Counted from the first letter of the stretch, positions 1 through 9,247 are shown. The stretch: 38,352 nucleotides of DNA from Acidobacteriota bacterium (GCA_003225535.1 QIAL01000237.1:1-38352); one strand, 5' to 3'. Program-made: numbers and translations. The notes: generated from the sequence alone by a model not told the origin.

Positions 1-147
1 ACCGCATTAATATACGACTTCGCACGCTTGAGGGCAAGAAGAAGCGGAGGTTGCATAGCGTAACAGAAGTGAACGAAGACCACTTTTCATGCCAGGGTTT
101 GCCAACCCAAGTCATCCATTCGAAGGCAGAAAAGCCGACGAGGCTCA

Positions 148-176
148 TTGACAAAAAGGTGCAACGCTCCTAGCCT
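148..176 (+). promoter_or_regulatory. Candidate sigma-70 promoter of the GH127 gene
   Basis: A perfect -35 box TTGACA (148-153) is followed by a 17-base spacer and a poor -10 box TAGCCT (171-176). Transcription would begin near 183, inside or just before the LacI-type operator. The -10 box is weak, but two other promoters in this locus share the same TTGACA box and the same downstream operator, which raises confidence. Confidence 0.5.
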
Positions 177-184
177 TTCTTTGT

Positions 185-198
185 AGTAAACGATTGCT
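185..198. promoter_or_regulatory. LacI/GalR-type operator, imperfect
   Basis: AGTAAACGATTGCT is an imperfect palindrome centred on the CG step, with 5 of 7 base pairs symmetric. Its left half GTAAACG is identical to the half-site of the perfect palindrome before the TonB receptor gene (7061-7076). It lies just after the -10 box and before the GH127 Shine-Dalgarno sequence, where a bound repressor would block transcription. Confidence 0.5.
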
Positions 199-218
199 GA
201 AAATGGGAGGACCAGAAT

Positions 219-2081
219 ATGCCGTCAGGAGTAGATCGTCGAACGTTCCTCAAGGCAACGAGTGCCAGTGCTGCGGGCGCCTGTGCCGCGAGCATCCTGC
301 CGGCATGGGCCGCCACCGACAAGAGCCTCGTGGCTGTGTCCACACCTCTCACAACGTTTGCCTATGCCGATGTCCAGTTGCTGGATGGACCGATGAAACG
401 GCAGTTCGAAGAAAACCACTCGCGATTCCTGAATCTTGATGACGACCGCATGCTAAAGGTCTTCCGGCAGGTCGCCGGTCTGGCCGCTCCCGGAGAAGAC
501 ATGGGAGGCTGGTACGACCTCACGGGATTCAGTCTGGAAGGTAATGACTTTCACGGATTTATTGCTGGTCTTACGTTCGGGCAATACGTTTCCGCGCTTG
601 CCCGAGCTTATGCGGTCACGGGGTCAGAGCCGACGAAGGCAAAGATCCATCGTCTGGTGAAAGGATACGGCGAGACACTGGATCCGAAAGCCAAGTTCTT
701 CGTCGACTATCGTCTTCCGGCGTACACCTATGACAAACTCTCCTGCGGCCTGATTGACGCTCATGAATATACTCACGATCCAATGGCGATGGATATTCAT
801 GAAAAATTGACTCGCGCCATCGTCGCCTATTTGCCGGAGAAGGCGCTGTCACGCGCGGAAATGCGCTCCCGCCCGCATAAGGACACGTCCTACACATGGG
901 ATGAAACCTATACTTTGCCGGAGAATCTGTTCCTTGCTTACCAGCGCAGCGGCAAGTCGTTTTATCGCGACATGGCTAAGAAGTTCCTCGAAGATGACAC
1001 CTATTTCGATCCGCTGTCGCAAGGCAACAATGTACTTCCCTTCGAGCACGCCTACAGTCACGTCAACGCCTTCAGTTCAGCCATGCAAGCCTACATCACT
1101 CTGGGCAGCGAAAAACATCTGCGTGCGGCAAAGAATGGCTTCGACATGCTGGTCAAGACGCAGAGCTTCGCTACGGGAGGATGGGGACCGAATGAAGCAT
1201 TCGGCGAGCCAGGAACGGGGCAATTGGGCAATAGTCTCACGACGACTCATGCCAGCTTTGAAACTCCCTGTGGAGCTTATGGTCACTTCAAGATTACTCG
1301 GTACCTTTTGCGCGTGACAAAAGATGCGCGCTACGGCGACAGCATTGAACGCGTCCTCTATAACACGATTCTAGGGGCCTGGCCGATTCAGGCTGACGGA
1401 ACTTCTTTCTATTACTCTGACTACGCCACGACCGGAAAGAAAGTCTGGTATGGACAAAAATGGCCGTGCTGCTCAGGAACATTTCCTCAGCTCGCTGCCG
1501 ACTACCACATCAGCACTTATCTTCGCGCGGCGGATGGCGTCTACGTGAATCTGTTTACGCCTTCCAGCGTTCAATGGACCGATGGAGGCGGGAGGTACGG
1601 CTTGAAGCAGGAAACGAAATATCCCTTCGACAACAAGATTCAGATTCAAGTGTCTGCCTCTGCCCCGAAGGAATTCACACTCTATGTCTGCATTCTAGCG
1701 TGGGCAACGCCTAACCCGGTGCTGATGGTGAATGGAAGGCGCGTGTCCAGTGAAGTTCAGCCGGGCACTTTCGCCAGCATCCGCAATACGTGGAAAGACG
1801 GTGACCGCGTAGAGCTAGAGTTGCCTATGCCTCTGAGGCTCGAAGCTGTGGACGCAAATCATCCTGACATCGTGGCCCTGGTGCAGGGACCATTAGTATT
1901 AATGGCCGTGGGTGAGTCCCAGCCAACGTTCGAGCGCAATGCGTTGCTTCAGGCAAGGGCCGCAAGCGACGCTACCGGAGACTGGCTGGCCAGCTCGGCG
2001 GATGGCCGAAGCATCACAATGCGACCGTTCATGGTGATCGACAAGGAAAGCTACAGCACCTACGTTCAGCTCAAATCCTAA
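219..2081 (+). CDS. GH127 family glycoside hydrolase (beta-L-arabinofuranosidase type), Tat-exported
   Basis: Probably a secreted or periplasmic enzyme that removes beta-L-arabinofuranosyl or related residues from plant glycans. The 620-residue protein starts with a twin-arginine signal (DRRTFLKA, an Ala-rich stretch, then about residue 32). The core matches family GH127 (formerly DUF1680). In the characterised enzyme HypBA1 a cysteine is the nucleophile and zinc is held by one Glu and three Cys. The matching residues here are E348 and C351 (FETPCG) and C417-C418 (WPCCSGT); E326 (NEAFGE) is a candidate acid/base. The ATG at 219 has GGGAGGA seven bases upstream, and the Tat motif fits this start. 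A LacI-type operator precedes it. Family assignment is firm; the exact sugar specificity is inferred, since GH127 also contains other activities. Confidence 0.88.
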   Translation: MPSGVDRRTFLKATSASAAGACAASILPAWAATDKSLVAVSTPLTTFAYADVQLLDGPMKRQFEENHSRFLNLDDDRMLKVFRQVAGLAAPGEDMGGWYDLTGFSLEGNDFHGFIAGLTFGQYVSALARAYAVTGSEPTKAKIHRLVKGYGETLDPKAKFFVDYRLPAYTYDKLSCGLIDAHEYTHDPMAMDIHEKLTRAIVAYLPEKALSRAEMRSRPHKDTSYTWDETYTLPENLFLAYQRSGKSFYRDMAKKFLEDDTYFDPLSQGNNVLPFEHAYSHVNAFSSAMQAYITLGSEKHLRAAKNGFDMLVKTQSFATGGWGPNEAFGEPGTGQLGNSLTTTHASFETPCGAYGHFKITRYLLRVTKDARYGDSIERVLYNTILGAWPIQADGTSFYYSDYATTGKKVWYGQKWPCCSGTFPQLAADYHISTYLRAADGVYVNLFTPSSVQWTDGGGRYGLKQETKYPFDNKIQIQVSASAPKEFTLYVCILAWATPNPVLMVNGRRVSSEVQPGTFASIRNTWKDGDRVELELPMPLRLEAVDANHPDIVALVQGPLVLMAVGESQPTFERNALLQARAASDATGDWLASSADGRSITMRPFMVIDKESYSTYVQLKS

Positions 2082-2103
2082 GAGTATTTTGGTCCTGACC
2101 GCG

Positions 2104-2138
2104 GCCCCGGACAATCCCATCCGGGGCTGCTTGTTTGG
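2104..2138 (+). terminator. Rho-independent-like terminator after the GH127 gene
   Basis: Perfect 8-bp stem GCCCCGGA / TCCGGGGC (2104-2111 and 2120-2127) with an 8-base loop, followed by the T-rich stretch TGCTTGTTT. It lies between two convergent genes, 23 bases after the GH127 stop codon. Confidence 0.65.
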
Positions 2139-2147
2139 AGTCAGAAT

Positions 2148-3584
2148 CTATTTGGCCTGCGTATCCCCTTCTACCAATTTGTAGCGATACTGTTCCCGCT
2201 CATCTTTCGTCGCCTGCTGACGAAGCAGCGCCAAGCGTTTCAAAAGCTCCGGAATTTGGTCCTTCTTATCAGTCTTCCTCAATGCCTGGATCAAGTGATA
2301 CAGTGCGCTCTGATCCTTGGGATCAATGTCCAGAGCTTTGCCCAACACGCTGCGAGCTGGACCGAGCGTAGGACGAAGTGCAACAGCCTTCTTCGCAGAG
2401 CGCGTGGCCGTTTCAAAATCCGCGCTACCCGGCTCAGCCCCTTTCTGCCTGAGTATGTCCGCCTGCAAGTAGAGCAGGATCGGATCAGTTGGCTTGCGCG
2501 CCAGCTTTTCCTGGACCCCAGCCAGCGCGCGATCCAAATCGTTCTGCTGCACGGCTGCGAGCCCTTGCGCGGCGGCGCTCAGCGACTGGGTCGGATCGAG
2601 ATCATAAGCTTTTTCAAAGTCCGCCTGGGCCTTGTCATATTCGGCAAGTTGCACAAAGAGCACGCCGCGAGCGAAGTACAGTGCTGCTACCTTGGGCTGC
2701 AGATTGATGCCTTCATTCACGACATTGATGCCAACCTGGAAAGACTGGTGAGCCGCAGATAAGATGGCGAAGTCCACGTACAGATTTGGGTCTTGCGGAT
2801 GCAGCAGAATGGCTTGCCGCAGCGCATCAACTGCTTTGGTTGTGTCATGCATGTCTTCATAGGCTCTCGAGGCAAGCTCCAGCGTCTCCGGATCGGCGCT
2901 GGTTCCGAGCAGCGAATCGAGCGTGGCCAGCGCATCTTCAGGCTTGTGCGCCATTAATTGCAGGGAGGCCAAAACCTGCCGCTCCCGCGGGTCGTCCGGA
3001 TCGAGCACCAGCGCGCGCTGAAAGACGCCCGCCGCTTTGTCGATCTGTTTCAGTCTTACCAGACACGTGGCATAGGCGTGGAGTGCTTGCACTCGCGAGT
3101 CAAAAAGCGCAGCAGCCTTTTCAAAGTGCGGGACGGCAGCGCGGCAGTTTCCCTGCTGATACTCGAGTACGGCCAGCATGCCGTGGCTGGTGACATCGCC
3201 AGGTCGCAATAGGAGAAGATGCTTCAGGAGGGGAATCCCGGCCGCGCTACTGGAGTCATATTCGATCTGCGCAGCGCCTTGCAAAGCTAATACGTTGTCG
3301 GGCGAAAATTCCAGTGCCGTGCGGAACGATGTCAGGGCATCCTTTTTTCTACCCAATCCCGAATATGCTCTCCCTTGCATCGTCCACAGCCCGGCATCTC
3401 GAGGAGATTGTTGAAGTGCGGGACGGAGAAGGTCGAGGGCTTTCTCAAATTGCTGGTTCTGAAGTGCCGAGGCGATCGGCGGGAATTGATCACTCGCACT
3501 TTGTGCGAGTGCCCCAGTTAGGACCAGCAATATTATGAGAGGAACATAGTTTCTTCTGCTTCCAACTCTACCGTTCCCCCCCAT
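2148..3584 (-). CDS. Exported TPR-repeat protein (copy 1)
   Basis: About 478 residues. A signal peptide (MGGNGRVGSRRNY, then the hydrophobic run VPLIILLVLTGALA) is followed by tetratricopeptide repeats to the end, for example FEKALDLLRPALQQSPRD, KKDALTSFRTALEFSPDN and YDKAQADFEKAYDLDP. TPR arrays are protein-binding scaffolds; the partner is unknown. ATG 3584 is preferred over the GTG at 3614 because AGGACC precedes it at normal spacing and it gives a clean signal peptide. It lies downstream of the TonB receptor gene, past a terminator, and is a clear paralogue of the TPR protein at 9544-11034. Compared with that copy it lacks about 17 residues near the C-terminus (around 2336). A periplasmic scaffold role is inferred. 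Confidence 0.85.
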   Translation of the reverse strand: MGGNGRVGSRRNYVPLIILLVLTGALAQSASDQFPPIASALQNQQFEKALDLLRPALQQSPRDAGLWTMQGRAYSGLGRKKDALTSFRTALEFSPDNVLALQGAAQIEYDSSSAAGIPLLKHLLLLRPGDVTSHGMLAVLEYQQGNCRAAVPHFEKAAALFDSRVQALHAYATCLVRLKQIDKAAGVFQRALVLDPDDPRERQVLASLQLMAHKPEDALATLDSLLGTSADPETLELASRAYEDMHDTTKAVDALRQAILLHPQDPNLYVDFAILSAAHQSFQVGINVVNEGINLQPKVAALYFARGVLFVQLAEYDKAQADFEKAYDLDPTQSLSAAAQGLAAVQQNDLDRALAGVQEKLARKPTDPILLYLQADILRQKGAEPGSADFETATRSAKKAVALRPTLGPARSVLGKALDIDPKDQSALYHLIQALRKTDKKDQIPELLKRLALLRQQATKDEREQYRYKLVEGDTQAK

Positions 3585-3620
3585 CACTGGTCCTGCCCGG
3601 CTACTCTCGGTCACTCTCCT

Positions 3621-3649
3621 AATGTAATGCGAGATACGCAGGCAAGCAA
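3621..3649 (-). promoter_or_regulatory. Weak candidate promoter of TPR copy 1
   Basis: On the minus strand, TTGCTT (3644-3649) and TACATT (3621-3626) are 17 bases apart. The -35 box overlaps the T-tract of the preceding terminator. Both boxes are imperfect, so read-through from the receptor gene remains possible. Confidence 0.3.
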
Positions 3650-3680
3650 AAAAGCCTCGTCGTTGTGAAGCGGCGGGGCT
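3647..3680 (-). terminator. Rho-independent terminator after the TonB receptor gene
   Basis: Minus strand: AGCCCCGCCG, an 8-base loop, then CGACGAGGCT, with 8 of 10 positions paired, followed directly by TTTTTTG. It lies 20 bases after the receptor stop codon and should separate the receptor transcript from the TPR gene. Confidence 0.7.
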
Positions 3681-3700
3681 GCAGGCGCCCGGCGAAATCG

Positions 3701-6700
3701 TTAGAACGTGATCTTGCCCCCGATCTGCCAGTTTCTCGGAAGTTGCTGGCTGATGGCTCTTCCAAACGACCCATTCGCCAAGTTTGGATCCACAAACAGA
3801 TTTGGGTGATTGAACAGATTGAAAAACTCAAACCGCATTTCGAAATTCACCCGCTCTGTTATGTGGGTGTCCTTGTACGCGGTGAGATCCGTCTCAGTGA
3901 AACTTGGCTGCCGGAATTGCTGTGTCTTCTCGTTGCCATTCGTGCCTAAAGTCGGCACGGTGAATTGATCCGATGTGAATACGCCATTGAGATAAGCACT
4001 ACGCGAAGTCAGCTCGCGATAGCTGGAAACGTCCGGATAGTCCAGATTGTCCCCGTCAGCGTTGTAATCTCCGCCAGCACTAAACGGAGCCGTTGTGACA
4101 ACCGTGAACGGATAACCTGTCTGATAGATCGCAGTGCCGCTTACTCCCCAACCTCCGGTTAACAAACCGGAAGCGCCGTGACCGCCATTGATGCCCGGCA
4201 ATTGGTAATTGAAGGTAAGCGAGAAGCGGTTGGGAACATCCCAAGGAGACGGTCCGTAGAACTGGTGCGGATTTAACGCCGTAGGATACGAACCGTTCCC
4301 GATACTTGCTCCGCCGGTGCCCGCATCATCCTTCGAGTTGGAGCGGGTATAGGAAGCATCAAAAAATGCGCGTTTGGCGCGTCCTCTCAGGTCAAAGGTC
4401 ACGCCGTTATAGTTTGCGACTCGATCGTTGTCCGCATAGTTGATCGATCCAAAACTGGTATTGAGCCTGGTAGGATTCGGGTTCACCAAAAGATCCCCGG
4501 GCTTGGCATTGATGTCAGCACCGTAGCTCACAGTTCCGGCCTGGTTACCGTTCGCAACCAAACCGCCAGAGTGAGAACCACTGTAGAGGACACTGGCGAC
4601 CAGGTTATTGCCAATCTTCCGCTCTAGTGTGGCCGCGAAAATGTACGCAGTAGGAGTTGTCAAGTTGGGATTAATCCCTCCGATGCCCGGCGATGCACCG
4701 GGGATTCCTCCCTTCGCATCGAGACATGGTGCGGTCGGACAAAGCGCTGTGCCGGCTAATGGCGGATAGCTAAACCCAAATGGAGGCTTGCTGCCGCTCC
4801 CCTGGGTGAAAACCGGAGAATTGGCGCCGGTGCCACCGAAGAAAGTCGGCATAATTAGACCCGGCGGATTTCCTCTGAATTCTTCCTGCACATTGGCCTG
4901 AGATAGCCAGTTCGCATACATGCCAAACCCACCCCGCACAACCCAGTCACCTTTTCCGGTAACGTCCCACGCCACACCAACACGCGGATTGAAGGCCTTG
5001 GGTGAACCACGAAGAGCGTTTTTGGTGGGCTTCGCAACTCCGCTAGCGACGCGGTCCTGGAAGGTCGCCCCAGATCCGAGATAGAAATTGCCAAACACGG
5101 TCGAGTCGGACCGCGAATAGGGATTGCCCTGATCGTCAAAGCGCAGACCCAGCGTCACAGTCAAGTTGCGTCTCGCCTTCCATGTATCTTCGGCAAAGAT
5201 TCCCCAGGTTCTAGAAGCGGCGTTCCACTCCCAGAGCTGCTGTTGACCCGTGATGGGGTTATACATCACGCCGCCTTCGGTGTGCGGCGCGTCCTGCGCC
5301 AAATTCAGCAAATTATCAAATTGGAATTTCGGCGTGGACCACGGTCCCTGGAAGGGCTCGACATCGTCGCCAAACCATCCTTCGTATCCGAATTTCAAGA
5401 CGTGTGCACCGCGAACGTGGGTCAGTACGTCCCGCCAGTGATAGTTGTGCTGGATGAAATCGCCTTGGGCAAAGCCTTGCCCATAGAAGCCGCCGAAGCC
5501 GTCCAGATTGGAAAGTCCAGACACCCCCACCGATGGGACGGTGAAATCGCCAGTTTGATGCTGCACACCTTCGATCCGGTTTTGGGCGAAGATGGCTTCG
5601 TTCAATGTGGTGGGACTGAATGTGTGCGTGTAATTCACCTGGAAAGCACGTTCCCAGTTCTTGTTGGTGGAAGAGAACTGCGGGATAGGCGCCGGTCCGC
5701 CGAAGCTGAGATCTGTGCGGAAGAAGCTGCCGTAAATTCGATCGTTTTTGAAATATTTGTCGACGCGGATGAAGTATTGGTTGCCGTTGCGGAAATTGCT
5801 GGAATTGAAAACACCAGTATCAATCATGGGGGTGGAACACGGCAGGTTATTAGTCGCCGCTGTTCCACAAGTGCCCGGGAAGATGTCATTGGCTGTCTTC
5901 GACACGGTTCCGCCGCTCAATCCCGTGGGAGCATAAGTATTCAGAATCTTGGTGCCGAATGTGTTGGGAAAGTTCTGCTGCGCAAAGGCGGCGAAGGCCG
6001 GATCTGGGGAGTTGATTGTTGCTCCTCCGGTAGCGGCAGATGATCGAAGTGGTTCCACAGAAAAGAAGAAAAATAGTTGTTTGTGCGGGATGATCGGACC
6101 GCCAATCGCCCCTGAGAAATTGTTGCTATGAAACGGATGGTACTTTGTGTGGCCAGGAGTCATGAATTCCGTGATGCCATACATGTTCTGGTAGTTGAAG
6201 TAATCGCTGGCCAGTCCATGGAATGTGTCTGATCCTGATTTTGTGGTGCTGGTCATCTGGATCGAACTGGCGCCGCCGTACTCCGATGAAAACGTGTTGA
6301 CCTGAATACTTGTTTCCTGAATCGCATCGGGATTCGGTGTAAGGTTCAGAACACCTTGCCGAATACTGCTGTTGACATCAAGTCCATCGATAATGAACTT
6401 GTTTCCCACCGTACCTTGTCCATTGGCGCTCACATCCACAGCAGTTTCGGTGGAGTAGTTATCCACGCCTGATCCCGGCGTTCCGCCACCTCCCGGAGTT
6501 CCACCACCCATGGTTCCCAATCCTGAGACGCCCGGCGCTAGTGTTACGAGGGAGATGAAACTGCGGCCTGCCAGCGGCAGCGTGGACAGGGACTGCGTCT
6601 CCAAAGTTAGTTGATTGCGGGTCTCCGCCGTGTTCACGAGCGGAGCCTCGGAGGTGACCGTTATCGCTTCCGAGGCAGAGCCGACCTTTAAGGTGATGGG

Positions 6701-7018
6701 GACACTCAGATTCTGCTGGGTAAGCAAGGTGACATCCGCTTCGGACTTGGCAAATCCCGGCGCATCAGCCGTCAGTTTATAACTACCAGGAGCCAGACTG
6801 AGGAAGCGGTAGTTTCCAGAAGCATCAGTCGTGGTCGTGGCTACCACTCCCGTTGCTACATTGACGAGCTGGACGTCGGCTTTACCAATTCCCGCTCCGC
6901 TCTTATCCTCTACTACGCCCTGAATACTGCCGGTGAATTGCGCCAGGGCTGCGCTAGCGAGAAGCACCAAGCTCGACAATACGAAGAATGAACGGCGAGA
7001 CGGCATGCATCCTGGCAT
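3701..7018 (-). CDS. TonB-dependent receptor, Oar-like, with N-terminal carboxypeptidase-regulatory-like domain
   Basis: Outer-membrane receptor, probably importing an oligosaccharide with energy from TonB. The 1105-residue protein has a signal peptide (SFFVLSSLVLLASAALAQ), an Ig-like carboxypeptidase-regulatory domain at about residues 28-115 (GSIQGVVEDKSGAGI, ASGNYRFLSLAPGSYKL), a plug domain at about 120-260 (TEAVDVSANGQGTVGNKF, FSSEYGGASSIQMTS) and a long beta-barrel ending in a terminal Phe (QIGGKITF), as outer-membrane proteins do. Large receptors of this build are strongly expanded in acidobacteria. The gene has its own promoter with a perfect LacI-type operator and a terminator. The neighbouring GH127 and UnbV genes point to a carbohydrate substrate. 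This is inference; the sequence does not show the ligand. Confidence 0.93.
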   Translation of the reverse strand: MPGCMPSRRSFFVLSSLVLLASAALAQFTGSIQGVVEDKSGAGIGKADVQLVNVATGVVATTTTDASGNYRFLSLAPGSYKLTADAPGFAKSEADVTLLTQQNLSVPITLKVGSASEAITVTSEAPLVNTAETRNQLTLETQSLSTLPLAGRSFISLVTLAPGVSGLGTMGGGTPGGGGTPGSGVDNYSTETAVDVSANGQGTVGNKFIIDGLDVNSSIRQGVLNLTPNPDAIQETSIQVNTFSSEYGGASSIQMTSTTKSGSDTFHGLASDYFNYQNMYGITEFMTPGHTKYHPFHSNNFSGAIGGPIIPHKQLFFFFSVEPLRSSAATGGATINSPDPAFAAFAQQNFPNTFGTKILNTYAPTGLSGGTVSKTANDIFPGTCGTAATNNLPCSTPMIDTGVFNSSNFRNGNQYFIRVDKYFKNDRIYGSFFRTDLSFGGPAPIPQFSSTNKNWERAFQVNYTHTFSPTTLNEAIFAQNRIEGVQHQTGDFTVPSVGVSGLSNLDGFGGFYGQGFAQGDFIQHNYHWRDVLTHVRGAHVLKFGYEGWFGDDVEPFQGPWSTPKFQFDNLLNLAQDAPHTEGGVMYNPITGQQQLWEWNAASRTWGIFAEDTWKARRNLTVTLGLRFDDQGNPYSRSDSTVFGNFYLGSGATFQDRVASGVAKPTKNALRGSPKAFNPRVGVAWDVTGKGDWVVRGGFGMYANWLSQANVQEEFRGNPPGLIMPTFFGGTGANSPVFTQGSGSKPPFGFSYPPLAGTALCPTAPCLDAKGGIPGASPGIGGINPNLTTPTAYIFAATLERKIGNNLVASVLYSGSHSGGLVANGNQAGTVSYGADINAKPGDLLVNPNPTRLNTSFGSINYADNDRVANYNGVTFDLRGRAKRAFFDASYTRSNSKDDAGTGGASIGNGSYPTALNPHQFYGPSPWDVPNRFSLTFNYQLPGINGGHGASGLLTGGWGVSGTAIYQTGYPFTVVTTAPFSAGGDYNADGDNLDYPDVSSYRELTSRSAYLNGVFTSDQFTVPTLGTNGNEKTQQFRQPSFTETDLTAYKDTHITERVNFEMRFEFFNLFNHPNLFVDPNLANGSFGRAISQQLPRNWQIGGKITF

Positions 7019-7060
7019 GGTGGCCTCCAGGCAAAGTCTTCAATTGCAGGTGAAGGTTCT

Positions 7061-7076
7061 GAGTAAACGTTTACTC
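7061..7076. promoter_or_regulatory. LacI/GalR-type operator, perfect palindrome
   Basis: GAGTAAACGTTTACTC is a perfect 16-bp palindrome with the central CG typical of LacI-family operators. It lies 11 bases downstream of the -10 box of the receptor promoter and 42 bases before the start codon, so a bound repressor would block initiation or early elongation. No LacI-family gene is in the window. Confidence 0.75.
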
Positions 7077-7087
7077 AAGTGGCATAA

Positions 7088-7117
7088 TGTATAAATACTA
7101 CGTTTATTCCTTGTCAA
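7088..7117 (-). promoter_or_regulatory. Sigma-70 promoter of the TonB receptor gene
   Basis: Minus strand: perfect TTGACA (7112-7117) and TATACA (7088-7093), 18 bases apart; TTATAC, shifted by one base, gives a 17-base spacer. The region is strikingly AT-rich for this genome. Predicted transcription start is near 7081, directly before the operator. Confidence 0.7.
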
Positions 7118-7226
7118 GAACTTTTCTTCTTTTTGGGATTGGGGAGAAAATCCGCCGCGGTTTCGTTGCGGAATTTAGAGCAGAATAGAGGCCGCCATTG
7201 CCCGGGTTCGCGAGCCCGTCGCCTCT

Positions 7227-8990
7227 TCAGCCTCGGCTCCAGGCCTTGTTGCTCACAATCCCCGAACCCTCTCGAATCGTTATCAACTGGTTGACAGAAA
7301 CCTTCTTGCATTGTTCGTGGAAACCGTTGGGCCAGTACACTTCGACGTCGGCCACGACAGCTGCTCCAAGCCCGAAATGCAGGCGTGGATCGTTGCACGA
7401 ATAGTAACTGGACTGGCTCAGTACCGCCTGCGCCTGCACTTTATTCCCGTAGTGAACTAGGACTCGTGCCCCGATCGCGCTCCGGTTTGATTTCACTCCC
7501 TCCAACTTCACCTTCAGCCAGTTCTGTTTACCCTTCAAATCATTTCGCAAAAGCGAAGGGGGCTCATTCATGTTGACGATCAGAACGTCCAGGTCACCAT
7601 CATTGTCGAAGTCTCCGAAAGCACAACCGCGGCTGCTGTGCGGAGTAGTGATTCCTTCGCCCGCCTGCGAATCCAGTTCTTCAAACGTGCCATTCCCCAA
7701 ATTGCGAAACAGAACTCGCGGAGTCTTGTAGGGATACTGTGGCAACTTGCGCTCGACTTCCGGATACACGCTGCCGGTAACGAAAAACAGGTCCGGATAG
7801 CCGTCATTATCGAGATCAACCATCCCTGTCCCCCAGCTGGTAAACCGGGTTTCGACTCCGACCTTTGCCAAACGGGTCACCTCGTCGAAGTTCCCCTTTC
7901 CATCATTGCGGTAGAAGCCACATGTGTCCCCGATGAAATGGGTCTTGAACAAGTCGAGATGTCCATCGAGGTTGTAGTCACCAACCCCGACACCCATGCC
8001 CGCTTGTTCCATGCCGTCGTCGCTCAATGCAACCCCGCGCATCACGCCCTCTTCGCGGAAAGTACCGTCACGATTGTTCATAAACAGCAGGCTGGGAGTG
8101 GAATCGCAGGCTACGAATATGTCGGGCCATCCGTCCTCGTCGAAATCGGAGGTGACCACAGTCATCCCGTAGCTCTCGGTTGCTCCAGCGATGCCCGCCT
8201 GCTTCGTGACGTCGGTAAATGTCCCATCCCCGTTGTTGCGATAAAGAGAATGCCTGCCCGGGGGAAGCCCACGTGGCCCACAGTTGACCGGAACGCCCTT
8301 CCAGTTACAGGTTGAGTTTTCTCCTGGTGCCGGGGCGTGCCCGAACGAAAATCGAATGTAGTTCGATACGAAGAGGTCGAGATGACCATCGCGGTTGTAA
8401 TCCAGAAAAGCACATCCGGCTCCCCATCGCACCGGCCCCGATTCCCAGAGTCCGGCTTGCTTGGTCACGTCCGTAAAAGTGCCGTCGCCATTATTGCGGT
8501 AGAGGCGATTCTGTCCGTAATAGGTACAGAAGATGTCGTCGAAGCCATCATTGTTGTAATCGGCGACACAGACACCGTTTGCCCAACCCACGGCTCGGAG
8601 TCCTGCCTTATCGGTCACATCCGTAAACGTTCCGTCGCGATTGTTCTTATAGAGCCGATTGGTCGCTTCGGAAGGATCCCCCTCCAGCCGCGTGCCGGAA
8701 AGCAGGAAAATGTCCATCCATCCGTCGTTGTCGTAGTCGATGAAGGCGCAACCACACCCGTTCGCCTCCATAATGTATTTCTTGGAGTCCACTCCCCCGT
8801 AGATGACAGGCATGTGCAAGCCTGCTTCCTTCGCAACATCAGTGAAATGCGCGTCGAACGGCCGACCTGAAGGCGCAGGTTTGGGTTGCGCCTTTATGTC
8901 ACGTGTGGCGATTCCTGGCTGCTGCCCGAGCAGGCGCTGTGCCGAGGCGCAAAGAGAAAAAAGGAAGAACGAACGACGGGTAATTGCCAT
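7227..8990 (-). CDS. CRTAC1-like exported FG-GAP/ASPIC-UnbV protein
   Basis: About 587 residues. A signal peptide (MAITRRSFFLFSLCASAQRL) is followed by about seven FG-GAP/VCBS-type repeats, each with a calcium-loop-like DxDxDG core (FIDYDNDGWMDIF, VADYNNDGFDDIF, FLDYNRDGHLDLF, SDFDEDGWPDIF, VDLDNDGYPDLFF, GDFDNDGDLDVL) and linkers such as LYRNNGDGTFTDVT. They should form a beta-propeller. The C-terminus is an ASPIC/UnbV domain (NWLKVKLEGVKSNRSAIGAR to about PNGFHE). Such proteins sit next to TonB receptors and TPR proteins in acidobacteria and may bind glycans or surface proteins; the biochemical role is not established. ATG 8990 is chosen for the signal peptide; the frame stays open upstream to 9278, but that extension looks non-coding. 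Its promoter is not clear. Confidence 0.88.
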   Translation of the reverse strand: MAITRRSFFLFSLCASAQRLLGQQPGIATRDIKAQPKPAPSGRPFDAHFTDVAKEAGLHMPVIYGGVDSKKYIMEANGCGCAFIDYDNDGWMDIFLLSGTRLEGDPSEATNRLYKNNRDGTFTDVTDKAGLRAVGWANGVCVADYNNDGFDDIFCTYYGQNRLYRNNGDGTFTDVTKQAGLWESGPVRWGAGCAFLDYNRDGHLDLFVSNYIRFSFGHAPAPGENSTCNWKGVPVNCGPRGLPPGRHSLYRNNGDGTFTDVTKQAGIAGATESYGMTVVTSDFDEDGWPDIFVACDSTPSLLFMNNRDGTFREEGVMRGVALSDDGMEQAGMGVGVGDYNLDGHLDLFKTHFIGDTCGFYRNDGKGNFDEVTRLAKVGVETRFTSWGTGMVDLDNDGYPDLFFVTGSVYPEVERKLPQYPYKTPRVLFRNLGNGTFEELDSQAGEGITTPHSSRGCAFGDFDNDGDLDVLIVNMNEPPSLLRNDLKGKQNWLKVKLEGVKSNRSAIGARVLVHYGNKVQAQAVLSQSSYYSCNDPRLHFGLGAAVVADVEVYWPNGFHEQCKKVSVNQLITIREGSGIVSNKAWSRG

Positions 8991-9247
8991 AATGGAGTTC
9001 CCATTATCGCGGCCATGAAGCACCGAGTAAAGGTTGCCGGTCGACTTGAACTCCGTGGCCGATGAAGGCAACCACCTTATAGCAACGGCGGTCCGCTTCC
9101 TCTTTGGTCGCGTAAGGCGAGACTTTGCCCGCTTCTTCAAGTGAGCGCCCCTCGTTAGTCGGAAATCTACGAAGAAAGGCCACAGCGTGCCACTTGAAGG
9201 TCCCGCGGGAGAGGACTTGGGAATCCTGAAGCGGTCGAAGATTTCGA

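Noticed and set aside
3-173. Open frame reaching the window start (57 codons), possibly the end of an upstream gene
   Set aside because: It overlaps the TTGACA/TAGCCT promoter of the GH127 gene and shows no family motif; the length can occur by chance.
5243-6043. 266-codon plus-strand frame opposite the TonB receptor
   Set aside because: It is a shadow of a well-supported gene, without domain motifs or ribosome site.
7638-8315. 225-codon plus-strand frame opposite the UnbV gene
   Set aside because: The repeated DxDxDG codons on the other strand keep this frame open; no own motifs.
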